From Clostridiaceae bacterium (lineage in GTDB: Bacteria > Bacillota > Clostridia > Peptostreptococcales > Natronincolaceae): DNA of 39,319 nucleotides. The first letter of the stretch is position 1; each line of letters begins with the position of its first letter. The notes under the pieces are model-generated. The model saw only the letters and a list, made by a program, of their open reading frames with translations, was not told where the DNA came from and ran no database searches. The DNA lies in contig JAFIFG010000126.1 of the NCBI GenBank assembly GCA_020832135.1, forward strand, positions 1 to 39,319, in the 5' to 3' direction. The position numbers and the translations under genes are program-made. Below, one piece after another: positions 25,943 through 34,039 of the stretch.

Positions 25943-26393
25943 GTTGACATCTCCTTCTTATATAGAAAATTACTTGAAAAGTTTAAAGTTATTAAATCAC
26001 AGTTTCTATTATATACCATAGGAGCTAGTTATGTACAGGGTTATAAGTACTTCTTATCTTACAGCGAAAAAAATATTCAATTTAGAAAATTCAATTATTA
26101 AGACATTAAACATACAGTTTCATCTTGATTTTTAAGCTTTAATATAGTATAGTTGAGTTGTGAAGCTAAACAATAAAAATTATTTGTAGAAAAATGTTAA
26201 AAATTATTAGTAGCTGATTAACAGTATTTATTAACAATATTGATTAATTAAATAGGACTTTTACAAACCATACTCACAATGGAAATATTAATGTATTTTT
26301 TTATCTATGTATGTTAAAATAATAACAAATAATTATATTTATTAAATAATAGCTATTAAATTAATATAAAACATTTAAAGGAGGAGTGATTAT
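25943..26393. other. AT-rich divergent intergenic region
   Basis: These 451 bases hold no plausible gene on either strand. The left part should carry the promoter of the minus-strand carbonic-anhydrase-like gene (a TATAAT-like box is visible on that strand near 26010). The right part carries the probable promoter of the small membrane cassette. The middle has short direct repeats of ATTAACA around 26217-26240 with no evident function. Confidence 0.5.
26312..26320 (+). promoter_or_regulatory. Possible extended -10 promoter of the small membrane cassette
   Basis: TGTTAAAAT at 26312-26320 resembles an extended -10 box with no good -35. It lies about 74 bases before the first small gene. Confidence 0.35.
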
Positions 26394-26561
26394 ATGAGTA
26401 GAAAAATGTTTTGGTTAACGGCTTATATTTTAACGGGGTTAGGCATGGTAGGGCAAGGGGTGATCAACAATGGAGCATCTTTTGAGACAGGGATAGTTTT
26501 AATCATAGGTTTATTTTACTTTATATCATTAAATGCACATTTTAAAGAATTGAAGAATTAG
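26394..26561 (+). CDS. 55-residue membrane protein, unknown
   Basis: A short open frame begins at ATG 26394 with an excellent ribosome binding site (AAAGGAGGAG, 26377-26386) and ends at TAG 26561. It encodes two hydrophobic segments, about residues 6-22 (FWLTAYILTGLGMVGQG) and 32-46 (TGIVLIIGLFYFISL), joined by an INNGASFE turn and followed by a short charged tail (HFKELKN). The next gene's ATG comes 12 bases later, so all three genes of this cassette are probably co-transcribed. I do not recognise a family. Confidence 0.75.
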   Translation: MSRKMFWLTAYILTGLGMVGQGVINNGASFETGIVLIIGLFYFISLNAHFKELKN

Positions 26562-26573
26562 GGGGTGAGGAAT

Positions 26574-26930
26574 ATGGACAAAAGTAAAATATTGACGATT
26601 ATATGTGCTATTTTAGGGGCTTCTATAACTTGGTATATAAATCATATTATGGGTTATGGTGCTATTATAGCCAATGGATTGGTAGGTGTAGTAGGTGCAA
26701 TATTACTTCCTGCTCCATTAGCAGCAGCTACCTATATTGCATCCTTCGTGGGAATGTCAGGTTTTAGTGTTATATCATCAGGGGTTGCTGCGGGTTTTGG
26801 TGGTTTGATTACGGGTGTTGTGATTGTATTTTCAGGGGAAATATATGCTGGTATAGGTGGTAAGGGTGGAACAATAGCAGCTATGTCGGTACAGGTTAGT
26901 AGAGGAATTATAAACTTTTTTATAGGGTAG
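26574..26930 (+). CDS. Small polytopic membrane protein, first of a paralogous pair
   Basis: This 118-residue, glycine/alanine-rich protein has about four membrane segments. A Pro-Ala-Pro turn (LLPAPLAAATY) lies in the middle and a loop GIGGKGGTIAAMS lies near the end. ATG 26574 is preferred over the in-frame GTG 26565, which lies within the purine-rich ribosome binding site. The next gene encodes a protein of the same layout, with matching motifs at the start (TWYI against TYYI), the P-loop-like turn and the GTIAA motif, so the two look like diverged duplicates. I do not recognise a family. A channel or small transporter half is possible. It precedes the antiporter operon but is separated from it by a terminator. 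Confidence 0.75.
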   Translation: MDKSKILTIICAILGASITWYINHIMGYGAIIANGLVGVVGAILLPAPLAAATYIASFVGMSGFSVISSGVAAGFGGLITGVVIVFSGEIYAGIGGKGGTIAAMSVQVSRGIINFFIG

Positions 26931-26941
26931 GAGGAATAAAC

Positions 26942-27346
26942 ATGGAGAATTTCATCATAATTTTAGTCTCTATCATAGCAGCATTATGTACTTATTACAT
27001 AAGTATTCGTTTAAATAAAGGAGCAGTTTTTGCATCTGCAACTGTAACTTTAGTATCAGGCTTTATATTTCCACACTTTTTTCCGCAGATCGGAGGTTCT
27101 TTAGCAGCAATGGCAACATGTGCTTCCTATGCTGCTATGGTTAGTGCGGCAAAATTTCCTAAAATAGAAGAAATGGTAGTACTTGGGTTTATAAATGGAT
27201 TGTTATTTATAGCTACTACTTCAGCTTTTCCAGGAGTTGGTGGAAGATTAGGAACGATTGCTGCAATATCAGGGTTATCATGGCTAGGAATGAAAAAGGT
27301 TTATGTTACGGTAATGAGTAGTGGGAAGGAACAGGTGGTTGAATAA
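26942..27346 (+). CDS. Small polytopic membrane protein, second of a paralogous pair
   Basis: This 134-residue membrane protein has about four hydrophobic segments. The motifs shared with the preceding protein are AALCTYYIS near residue 15, KGAVFAS near 26, a proline-containing turn (FPHFFPQIGGSLAA), SYAAMVSA, and GVGGRLGTIAAISG near 102. It adds a polar C-terminal tail (SSGKEQVVE). It starts 11 bases after the preceding stop, behind TAGGAGG. Together they may form a heteromeric membrane complex; function unknown. An intrinsic terminator closes the cassette. Confidence 0.75.
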   Translation: MENFIIILVSIIAALCTYYISIRLNKGAVFASATVTLVSGFIFPHFFPQIGGSLAAMATCASYAAMVSAAKFPKIEEMVVLGFINGLLFIATTSAFPGVGGRLGTIAAISGLSWLGMKKVYVTVMSSGKEQVVE

Positions 27347-27365
27347 GCCCTACCATATTACAACA

Positions 27366-27415
27366 AAAGGATGAGACTTTTATCAAACATGATAAAAATT
27401 CTCGCCTTTTTTTTT
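27366..27415 (+). terminator. Terminator of the small membrane cassette
   Basis: A hairpin formed by AAGG...GAGA...TTTTATC and GATAAAA...TCTC...CCTT, with small bulges and a six-base loop, is followed by nine T residues at about 27407-27415. Confidence 0.85.
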
Positions 27416-27437
27416 CATAGCATCTAATTATATTTCA

Positions 27438-27446
27438 TGTTATAAT
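27438..27446 (+). promoter_or_regulatory. Probable extended -10 promoter of the antiporter operon
   Basis: TGTTATAAT at 27438-27446 is an ideal extended -10 box, placed just after the preceding terminator and about 145 bases before the first antiporter gene. No good -35 is visible. It leaves a leader of roughly 140 bases in which I see no known riboswitch. Confidence 0.5.
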
Positions 27447-27590
27447 ATTTAATTGGGAGCAGGATTTTAATAAATTCTTTTATGTGAGAAGAATTACAAA
27501 TTTAAAACCCAAACTAATTTTTAAAACATGAAAATATGAAAGCTAGATAATATGATAAAGCATGTGTAAAAGATTAGAGGGGGACAACAA

Positions 27591-27857
27591 ATGAGTATGG
27601 TAGTTTTTAATTGGGCCGCTATTTTTCTGGCAATCTTAACTTTCCCGTGTTTATATAAAGCTTGTGTAGGTCCTACTTCTACGGACCGAGTTATTTCAAT
27701 AAATGTTATCGCTACAAAAACAACAATAATCATAGCTTTGCTAACAGTATTAACTGGAGAAGACATTTTCATTAATGTTTCGTTGCTTTATTCAATGATA
27801 GGCTTTACAAGCACTGTGTGCATCTGTAAATATATTGACAAAGGGACCTTGCTATAG
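27591..27857 (+). CDS. Extra MrpF-like antiporter subunit (first copy)
   Basis: This 88-residue, three-helix protein is an MrpF/MnhF/PhaF homologue, with the signature VGPTSTDRVISINVIATKTT. It is a near-duplicate of the MrpF encoded at 28374: 60 of 88 positions are identical by my hand alignment, with no gaps. Mrp and Mbh operons normally encode one such subunit. The start follows AGAGGGGGAC. The gene leads the operon, separated by ten bases from mrpE. It may form alternative complexes, or two F-type subunits may sit in a complex enlarged by the extra large subunits downstream. Confidence 0.85.
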   Translation: MSMVVFNWAAIFLAILTFPCLYKACVGPTSTDRVISINVIATKTTIIIALLTVLTGEDIFINVSLLYSMIGFTSTVCICKYIDKGTLL

Positions 27858-27867
27858 GAGGTGAATT

Positions 27868-28377
27868 ATGAAGGAAAAGTTATCATTTTTACGAAAGAGA
27901 CATCTAATGCTTTTTATATTACTATTTTTATTCTGGATGATGTTGTCACCATCTATTACAGTTAAGTCAGCACTAGTTGGAATTGTTGTTTCATTAGGTG
28001 TTGTTTTTTATTCGAAAGATATTGTATTTAATGAGGAAGAGATACCCTTATTTACTTTTTTTAGAATAGGGAAATTCTTCTCTTTTATTGCTTGTCTAGT
28101 GGTAGAAATTGTAAAAGCTAATATACAGGTGGCTAAAATAGTTTTAAGTCCATCTTTGCCAATTTCGCCTAAAGTAGTTAGAGTTCCTGTGAAATTCCAA
28201 AAGGATTTTGATAAGGTTCTTTATGCAAATGCTGTAACCTTAACACCTGGAACCTTAACGGTTGATTTAGATGACGATGGATATATAATCCATGCATTGA
28301 CAGCGGAAGCGGCTGAGGACCTAAATGATAGTGTTATGGAGCGCCGTGTAAGAAAATTAGAGGAGGATACCAAATGA
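27868..28377 (+). CDS. mrpE: Na+/H+ antiporter subunit MrpE (MbhA-like)
   Basis: This 169-residue protein has two N-terminal membrane segments (about 13-32 and 34-50), a further one around 70-90, and a soluble C-terminal domain with the MNHE-family stretch YANAVTLTPGTLTVDLDDD. MrpE helps assemble the antiporter complex and begins the conserved E-F-G cluster. The ATG follows AGGAGGTG. The stop overlaps the start of mrpF by four bases (ATGA), so translation is coupled. Confidence 0.92.
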   Translation: MKEKLSFLRKRHLMLFILLFLFWMMLSPSITVKSALVGIVVSLGVVFYSKDIVFNEEEIPLFTFFRIGKFFSFIACLVVEIVKANIQVAKIVLSPSLPISPKVVRVPVKFQKDFDKVLYANAVTLTPGTLTVDLDDDGYIIHALTAEAAEDLNDSVMERRVRKLEEDTK

Positions 28378-28640
28378 GAATGCTAGCCTTTAGTGGGGCG
28401 ACTATTTTCTTAGCAATTATGACTTTTGCTTGTTTATATCGAGCCTATGTAGGCCCTACTCCTACAGATCGAGTTATTTCAATAAATGTTATTGCTACAA
28501 AAACAACGACAATCATAGCATTGTTGGCATTATTAACAAACGAAGATGCTTTTGTAGATGTTTCTTTGGTATATGCAATGGTAGGTTTTATTATGACAGT
28601 TTGTGTTTCGAAGTATATAGAAAAAGGAAAATTATATTAA
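28374..28640 (+). CDS. mrpF: Na+/H+ antiporter subunit MrpF (MbhB-like)
   Basis: This 88-residue, three-helix membrane subunit has the MrpF signature VGPTPTDRVISINVIATKTT and a conserved acidic position in NEDAFVDVSLVYA. It overlaps mrpE by four bases and has GGAGGATACC upstream. A second copy opens the operon at 27591. Position E-F-G makes this one the canonical member. Confidence 0.92.
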   Translation: MRMLAFSGATIFLAIMTFACLYRAYVGPTPTDRVISINVIATKTTTIIALLALLTNEDAFVDVSLVYAMVGFIMTVCVSKYIEKGKLY

Positions 28641-28652
28641 GGGGTGAATACA

Positions 28653-28946
28653 ATGGAATTATTCATCGATATACTGGTGGTGTTGCTAGTTATAGGAGGG
28701 TGTTTTTTCTTTCTAGTGGGGACTGTAGGATTGATTAGAATGCCTGATGCACTCTGTCGTATGCATGCCACTACAAAGAGCGATACGCTAGGAGCGGGCT
28801 TGATTTTATTAGCCTTAGCAATACAAACAGGATTTAGTTTAACTGCTTTTAAATTACTTGTTGTACTTTGTTTTATTTGGATTACTAGTCCCACCGCAGC
28901 CCATATAATTGCAAAGGCTGAGTGGAATAAAGATAAACCATCATAG
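28653..28946 (+). CDS. mrpG: Na+/H+ antiporter subunit MrpG (MbhC-like)
   Basis: This 97-residue protein has three membrane segments and the PhaG/MnhG motif GLIRMPDALCRMHATTKSDT. The start is taken as ATG 28653 behind AAGGGGTG; an in-frame GTG at 28644 overlaps that site and is unlikely. It completes the E-F-G block. Confidence 0.9.
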   Translation: MELFIDILVVLLVIGGCFFFLVGTVGLIRMPDALCRMHATTKSDTLGAGLILLALAIQTGFSLTAFKLLVVLCFIWITSPTAAHIIAKAEWNKDKPS

Positions 28947-28970
28947 GTCTTTAGAAAAGAGGTGTAGCAG

Positions 28971-29210
28971 ATGGAGATTTTAAATATTATATTAGTTATT
29001 TTTCTCATTGGATGTGCCATTGCAGTAGAGAGAACGAGAGACTTACTTGGTGCTGTTATCATCTTCGGGGCCTACAGTTTAACAATGGCTATTTTATGGC
29101 TGATATTGAAGGCACCGGATATTGCTTTAACAGAGGCAGCTATAGGTGCAGGAGCCACAACTATGCTTCTGATCGCTACTATTAGTAGGACGAGGAGGTC
29201 AGAGAAGTGA
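28971..29210 (+). CDS. MbhD-like subunit (part of the MrpA C-terminal region, separate gene)
   Basis: This 79-residue protein has three membrane segments and the motif LKAPDIALTEAAIGAGATTMLLI, diagnostic of the DUF4040/MbhD domain. In Bacillus-type Mrp systems this domain is fused to the C-terminus of MrpA; here it is separate, as in archaeal Mbh and related Mrp modules. It overlaps the next gene by four bases (GTGA). The conserved acidic residues in APDIALTE lie within the membrane and are thought to take part in ion translocation. Confidence 0.88.
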   Translation: MEILNIILVIFLIGCAIAVERTRDLLGAVIIFGAYSLTMAILWLILKAPDIALTEAAIGAGATTMLLIATISRTRRSEK

Positions 29211-29509
29211 AAAAGCTTTTAATTATAGGTGTACTATCAGGACTCTTAGTGATCATGATTACTAGCATGATGGAGATGCCTCCCATAGGGGATATAAATA
29301 ATCCAAATTATAATGAAGTAGCTGTATATTATGTGGACAATGCCATCGACGATACTAAAAGTCCTAATACAGTAACAGCTATTCTAAAATATTATAGAGG
29401 AGCAGACACACTACTGGAGGCAGCTGTACTATTTACTTCTATTGTAGCAGTATTATCAGTATTGCGAGGAAATGAAACTTCGACACAAAAAGAGAAGGTG
29501 GGAAGTTAG
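29207..29509 (+). CDS. MbhE-like subunit (split MrpA C-terminal/MrpB N-terminal equivalent)
   Basis: This 100-residue protein has an N-terminal membrane segment (about 3-20), a polar extracytoplasmic loop (MEMPPIGDINNPNYNEVAVYY) and a second membrane segment carrying GADTLLEAAVLFTSIVAVL. This pattern is that of MbhE, which corresponds to the last part of MrpA. The start is GTG 29207, with GAGGAGGT about eight bases upstream, overlapping the previous stop. Its stop abuts the mrpB start. Confidence 0.83.
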   Translation: MKKLLIIGVLSGLLVIMITSMMEMPPIGDINNPNYNEVAVYYVDNAIDDTKSPNTVTAILKYYRGADTLLEAAVLFTSIVAVLSVLRGNETSTQKEKVGS

Positions 29510-29968
29510 ATGGATGATTTAATTGTAAAAACTATTACAAGAACAGTAATGCCATTCATTTACCTTTACGGTATTTATGTTATTTTACACGGAAGCATTT
29601 CCCCAGGAGGGAGCTTTGCGGGGGGAGCTATTATCGGTTCCGCTGTTGTTTTATATACTTTAGTATTTGGCTTGGAAAAGGCGGAATTAAAGATGCCTAA
29701 TAAAATCTTTAATCGTAAAGTAGAAGGGTTGTTATGTTTTATATTAATGGCCTTTGTAGTAATATTTATGGGGCATGATGTGCTTAAGCTTAGAGAAGCA
29801 GGAGCCTATATGATCCAGGTGGGAGAACCTGTACAGGCAGAACTGCTTTCACTAGTAACTATTGGGATAGGTATGAAGGTAGCTGTTACTTTAATAAGTC
29901 TTTTTCATACCTTTATTAAGGAGGATAAATCCAGTGGAGATATTACAAGCAATGATGGACCGCACTAA
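29510..29968 (+). CDS. mrpB: Na+/H+ antiporter subunit MrpB (MbhF-like)
   Basis: This 152-residue MnhB-domain protein has four membrane segments and the family motif YVILHGSISPGGSFAGGAII near residues 22-41. The ATG immediately follows the preceding stop codon. Its 3' end overlaps the start of mrpC by 35 bases. Confidence 0.92.
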   Translation: MDDLIVKTITRTVMPFIYLYGIYVILHGSISPGGSFAGGAIIGSAVVLYTLVFGLEKAELKMPNKIFNRKVEGLLCFILMAFVVIFMGHDVLKLREAGAYMIQVGEPVQAELLSLVTIGIGMKVAVTLISLFHTFIKEDKSSGDITSNDGPH

Positions 29969-30320
29969 TTATATTGGTGCTGCAATTTTATTTGTAATAG
30001 GACTATATACTGTATTGACCCATCCTAATCTTCTGAAAAAAGTAATTGGGATCAATATTATGGAGACGGCTGTATTTTTACTAATGGTTTCAGAAGGGTA
30101 TATTGCAGGAGGCAGTTCTCCAATATTAGGGCTGACGAAGGAACAAGCAACGACAGTGCATGTTAATCCACTACCAACTGCAATGATATTAACGGGAATT
30201 GTAGTTGCTGTTAGTATCACAGCCTACTCACTTAGTTTAATTATAAAAATATATGAAGCCTATGGCACCATCGAATTAGATGAGATTATGGAGTTAAGGA
30301 GTGAGCAGACCAATGGATAG
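29934..30320 (+). CDS. mrpC: Na+/H+ antiporter subunit MrpC (MbhG/NuoK-like)
   Basis: This 128-residue NuoK-like protein has three membrane segments and the motifs KKVIGINIMETAVFLL and PLPTAMILTGIVVAVSITA. The glutamate in NIMETAV matches the conserved membrane carboxylate of NuoK/MrpC. The start is GTG 29934, nine bases after AAGGAGG (29918-29924), within the end of mrpB. Its stop overlaps the mrpD start region. Confidence 0.92.
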   Translation: MEILQAMMDRTNYIGAAILFVIGLYTVLTHPNLLKKVIGINIMETAVFLLMVSEGYIAGGSSPILGLTKEQATTVHVNPLPTAMILTGIVVAVSITAYSLSLIIKIYEAYGTIELDEIMELRSEQTNG

Positions 30321-31860
30321 TATGCAGTTTCCTTTATATATTTTACTCCTATTAGTGATGGCAGCAGTAATTGTGCCTATTCTGATGAAGGAATTCGATC
30401 GTAAGTCCAAGGTAATGATTTTAGGAACCTTAGCTATTGCATGGGGGATGAGTTTATATATATTGGTGGGTGTACTGCAAAGTGGTGCCTATCTTTACGA
30501 TATTGGTAATTGGGGAGCGAAAATTGGTATTCAATTCAATATTGATGAATTTTCTGCCTTTATGTCCTTCTTTATTGTTTCTTTAACAATATTAATTGTT
30601 ATTTATTCTATTAAAGATATTGAACATGAAATATATCGAAAGCAAATTGCTGGATACTATAGCTTAGTTTTTTTATTGTTAATGGGGATGCTAGGTATTA
30701 CCTTTACAAATGATTTGTTTAATACCTACGTATTCATGGAGATTTTAGCCATTACTTCCTGTGCTATTATTTCAATTAAACGAAAAAAAGAAAATTATAT
30801 GGCGGCCTTTAGATATTTAATTTTAAATACTTTAGGATCTTTATCCTTCCTCTTTGGGCTTGCACTGCTTTATATGGTAACAGGATATCTGAATATGGGA
30901 GAGGTATATAATACTATTAGTGATGTATGGCAGTTATATCCAAGAAATATATTATTGGCTTTAGGGCTAATGTTAACTGGATTAGGAATTAAGGCAGCGA
31001 TTTTTCCATTACACATATGGTTGCCAGATGCCCACTCCTCAGCTCCTACTCCTTCAAGTGCATTGCTATCTAGTTTAGTAGTAAAGGTTTATATTTTTAC
31101 TTTAATAAAAGTATTATATCGAGTGTTGGGAGAAGAGGTTATTACAGGTTTGGGTGTATCAACCTATCTAGGCTATTTAGCTGCAATTGGTATGATTATG
31201 GGATCTGTATTTGCCATTGGACAAAAAGATATTAAAAGAATGTTAGCTTATTCCAGTGTAGCTCAAATTGGTTATATTATATTAGGGGTTAGTTTAACCT
31301 CTACCCAAGGCCTGTCTGCGGCTCTATTTCACGTTACCTCCCATGGTTTGATGAAGACTGCTTTGTTTTTAAGTGCAGGTTCTATTATCTATTATAAGGG
31401 GAAACGTGATATCAGAGAACTAAATGGAATAGGCTATGAGATGCCAATAACCATGGCAGTATTTACGATAGCTGCATTAGGTATGATAGGAATCCCTGGG
31501 ACAAATGGCTTTATGAGTAAATGGTATCTGAGCTTTGCTGTATTAGAAGCTGGACAACCGTTTTATTTGGTAGTTATTTTAATAAGCAGCTTCTTAAATG
31601 CTATGTATTATTTACCGATTATTATAAATGCCTTCTTTAAACAGGGGATAGATAATAAAGAAAAAGAGGTAAGTAATTCTTCTGAGTCAATGTTTGTTAC
31701 AGAAGAAATTTTGGATAACAAACAAGAGATGAATGTGGAAGGTCTTCCTAAACTAATGCTCATACCAATGTCTATAATAGCTTCCCTATCTATAATTTTA
31801 GGGTTCTTTCCACAGTTAGTTATGAATATAATAGAACTTGCAGTAAATACCTTCCTATAG
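30313..31860 (+). CDS. mrpD: Na+/H+ antiporter subunit MrpD (NuoN/MbhH-like)
   Basis: This 515-residue subunit has about 14 membrane helices of the complex-I antiporter family. Expected key residues are present: Glu143 (YVFMEILAI), Lys227 (LGIKAAIFPLHIW), Lys258 (VVKVYIF) and Lys403 (NGFMSKWYL), along with the canonical LPDAHSSAPTPSSALLS. ATG 30313 lies ten bases after AAGGAGT and is preferred over the in-frame GTG 30301, which overlaps that site. It overlaps mrpC by eight bases. A polar insertion near residues 445-480 (KEKEVSNSSESMF) lies before the last helices. This copy looks fully functional. Confidence 0.93.
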   Translation: MDSMQFPLYILLLLVMAAVIVPILMKEFDRKSKVMILGTLAIAWGMSLYILVGVLQSGAYLYDIGNWGAKIGIQFNIDEFSAFMSFFIVSLTILIVIYSIKDIEHEIYRKQIAGYYSLVFLLLMGMLGITFTNDLFNTYVFMEILAITSCAIISIKRKKENYMAAFRYLILNTLGSLSFLFGLALLYMVTGYLNMGEVYNTISDVWQLYPRNILLALGLMLTGLGIKAAIFPLHIWLPDAHSSAPTPSSALLSSLVVKVYIFTLIKVLYRVLGEEVITGLGVSTYLGYLAAIGMIMGSVFAIGQKDIKRMLAYSSVAQIGYIILGVSLTSTQGLSAALFHVTSHGLMKTALFLSAGSIIYYKGKRDIRELNGIGYEMPITMAVFTIAALGMIGIPGTNGFMSKWYLSFAVLEAGQPFYLVVILISSFLNAMYYLPIIINAFFKQGIDNKEKEVSNSSESMFVTEEILDNKQEMNVEGLPKLMLIPMSIIASLSIILGFFPQLVMNIIELAVNTFL

Positions 31861-31926
31861 GAAAAAGGAAGTAGGATATTAACAATTCTAGTAGAATAGA
31901 AATATACTATAAAATAAACTGATATT

Positions 31927-31960
31927 TAAATACAGTAGAGCTAGGTATTTACTGTATTTA
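31927..31960 (+). promoter_or_regulatory. Hairpin between mrpD and the extra large subunits
   Basis: TAAATACAGTA (31927-31937) pairs perfectly with TACTGTATTTA (31950-31960), with a 12-base loop. No T run follows. It lies in the only sizeable gap (133 bases) of the operon and could be an mRNA processing or stability element. I see no convincing promoter in the gap. Confidence 0.4.
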
Positions 31961-31993
31961 CAACTTAATAATATTTGTTCGGAGGCGCATAAA

Positions 31994-34015
31994 ATGAAAG
32001 CTTCTAGTGAAATTAGAAGTAGTAAAGGGTTTGGAGATTATTTTTCTATTAATTGTGTGTTTGTATTCGTGGCAGCGACTTTATTTTTATCGATGTTTGT
32101 TGCTATGACTTTACCAAGTGTAGAGAGCGGTATAGTAGGACTAATGGCTATTGTTGGAACTAAGTTAGTTAACTTTTTTATAAGTCTTGAATCTTTACCT
32201 GTACTAATTATTTTGGTTTCCTTAATTGGGGGACCTATAGAAGCCTTTATAGGTCGTAAATCGGAAGGATTAAGGGATTTTGCTGTAGTAGATAACAATT
32301 TTATAACCTTTATTATGATTTTAGCTATGTATCCTAAAGTTGCATCAGGTAGTATTGCATATAGGATAGAGGGGTTATTTGGATATGGATTGAGCTTTAA
32401 TGTTGATATGCTAAGTTTCATTATGGCTATTACAGCAGGGATATTATGGTTCCTAGTCAGTATTTATGCCCACGATTATATGGAAATAGAAGCACATAGA
32501 AATCGCTTTTATCTTTGGAAGACAGTTACTTTTGGTGGTGTTTTAGGTACAGTTATGGCAGGAGATATGCTAACCATGTTCCTATTCTTTGAACTTATGA
32601 CATTTAGTTCCTACATGCTGGTGGCCCATAATCAGTCTAATGAGTCAATATTAGCAGGGGATAGCTATATCTATATGGGTGTAGTAGGGGGATTGTGTAT
32701 ACTACTAGGCATTGTTTTGGTAGCAGCCTATACGAATACATTAGAATTTGTACCTCTAGCTGCAGAACTAGCTGAATTAGGTTGGGTTAAGTATTTAATA
32801 ACTATTTTATTTGCAACGGGATTTGGGATAAAGGCAGGTATGTTACCTCTGCATATATGGCTACCTAAAGCTCATCCAGTAGCTCCAACACCTGCCAGTG
32901 CACTTTTATCAGGAATATTGATAAAGATTGGTGCTTATGGTATATTAAGAGTAGCTACAACCTTGTTTGTACCTGCCTTAGAGGATATTAGTGGATATGC
33001 TGATCCTTTATGGGAGGTTTCCCAAAAACTAGGGGCATTAATTATTTGGATGGGAATTATAACGATGGTTGTTGGTGTGTTTATGGCATTACAACAAAGT
33101 AATATGAAAAAGATGCTAGCTTATCATAGCATAAGTCAAATGGGATATATCATTATGGGGATAGGAGTAGCCTCTTACTTAGGTTATAGGGGGTCTATGG
33201 GATTCTCAGGAAGCATTTATCATATGATCAACCATGCTTTCTTCAAAGCATTGCTATTTATGGCTGTGGGTTTGGTTTATTTAAGAACCCATGAGCTAGA
33301 TATGTATAAGCTAGGTGGATTATGGAGAAAGATGCCATTTACTGCCTTTGTAACTATTATTGCTATTTTAGGAATAACGGGAATGCCGGGATTCAATGGT
33401 TTTGCCAGTAAATCTATTTTACATCATGCTATTATAGAGGCCTATGAATACGGCCATTATTCCTTTAAGTATGCAGAAATCCTCTTTACTATTGTTAGTG
33501 CAGGTACCGTATGCTCCTTTATAAAACTGTTTGGTTATGTATTTTTAGGAGATTGTCCTGAAAAGTATAGGGATATAGAAGGGGAAAAACCTATGATGGA
33601 TATGGCGATGGGGGGATTAGCTCTATTAATTATATTTATTGGGCAGTCGCCAAATTATATATTAGATAGATTTATCATACCGGCTACCAGAAATCTAACC
33701 TATGATCCTGCATTTATAGATAAATATATCGTAGATATGAATTTTTTTAACAATCATGATGTAGTTTCAATGGTATGGGTATATATATTAGGAATAGTAA
33801 TATTTATAATAGGTAAGAAATATGATTTATTCCATCTACACTTGCCTACATGGTTAAGCTGTGAGAATACAATATATAGACCATTATATAAAGGTGTGAG
33901 GGGATTGTCGGAATCCATTACGAAAGAATATGAAGAAAAAATAATTAAAAGTGATACTATAATTTATACTGTCTTTTTAACCGGTATCTTAGTGTTTTTT
34001 ATGAGGTTTATCTAA
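31994..34015 (+). CDS. Large NuoL/MrpA-MrpD-like antiporter subunit, extra copy 1
   Basis: This 673-residue membrane protein of the complex-I antiporter family has an N-terminal extension of about two helices before the common core. It keeps Glu200 (FLFFELMTFSSYML), Lys280 (GFGIKAGMLPLHIW), the LPKAHPVAPTPASALLSG signature, Lys311 (LIKIGAYG) and Lys473 (NGFASKSILHH). The polar C-terminal part (FHLHLPTWLSCENTIYRP) is followed by a last helix. It is clearly related to the next gene (for example GITGMPGFNGFASKSILHHA against GITGMPLFNGFASKSILHHA). It follows CGGAGGCG. It probably replaces the large part of MrpA, whose C-terminal domains are encoded separately upstream. Confidence 0.88.
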   Translation: MKASSEIRSSKGFGDYFSINCVFVFVAATLFLSMFVAMTLPSVESGIVGLMAIVGTKLVNFFISLESLPVLIILVSLIGGPIEAFIGRKSEGLRDFAVVDNNFITFIMILAMYPKVASGSIAYRIEGLFGYGLSFNVDMLSFIMAITAGILWFLVSIYAHDYMEIEAHRNRFYLWKTVTFGGVLGTVMAGDMLTMFLFFELMTFSSYMLVAHNQSNESILAGDSYIYMGVVGGLCILLGIVLVAAYTNTLEFVPLAAELAELGWVKYLITILFATGFGIKAGMLPLHIWLPKAHPVAPTPASALLSGILIKIGAYGILRVATTLFVPALEDISGYADPLWEVSQKLGALIIWMGIITMVVGVFMALQQSNMKKMLAYHSISQMGYIIMGIGVASYLGYRGSMGFSGSIYHMINHAFFKALLFMAVGLVYLRTHELDMYKLGGLWRKMPFTAFVTIIAILGITGMPGFNGFASKSILHHAIIEAYEYGHYSFKYAEILFTIVSAGTVCSFIKLFGYVFLGDCPEKYRDIEGEKPMMDMAMGGLALLIIFIGQSPNYILDRFIIPATRNLTYDPAFIDKYIVDMNFFNNHDVVSMVWVYILGIVIFIIGKKYDLFHLHLPTWLSCENTIYRPLYKGVRGLSESITKEYEEKIIKSDTIIYTVFLTGILVFFMRFI

Positions 34016-34039
34016 GGATTAATAGGGAGGAGGGGAACA

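Noticed and set aside
26217-26240. Short ATTAACA direct repeats as a CRISPR or iteron array
   Set aside because: Only two imperfect copies in AT-rich DNA, with no spacers, no regular period and no associated genes.
28430-28738. Overlapping plus-strand frame across mrpF and mrpG
   Set aside because: Cys/Arg/Tyr-rich composition typical of a wrong frame; the two real antiporter genes account for this DNA.
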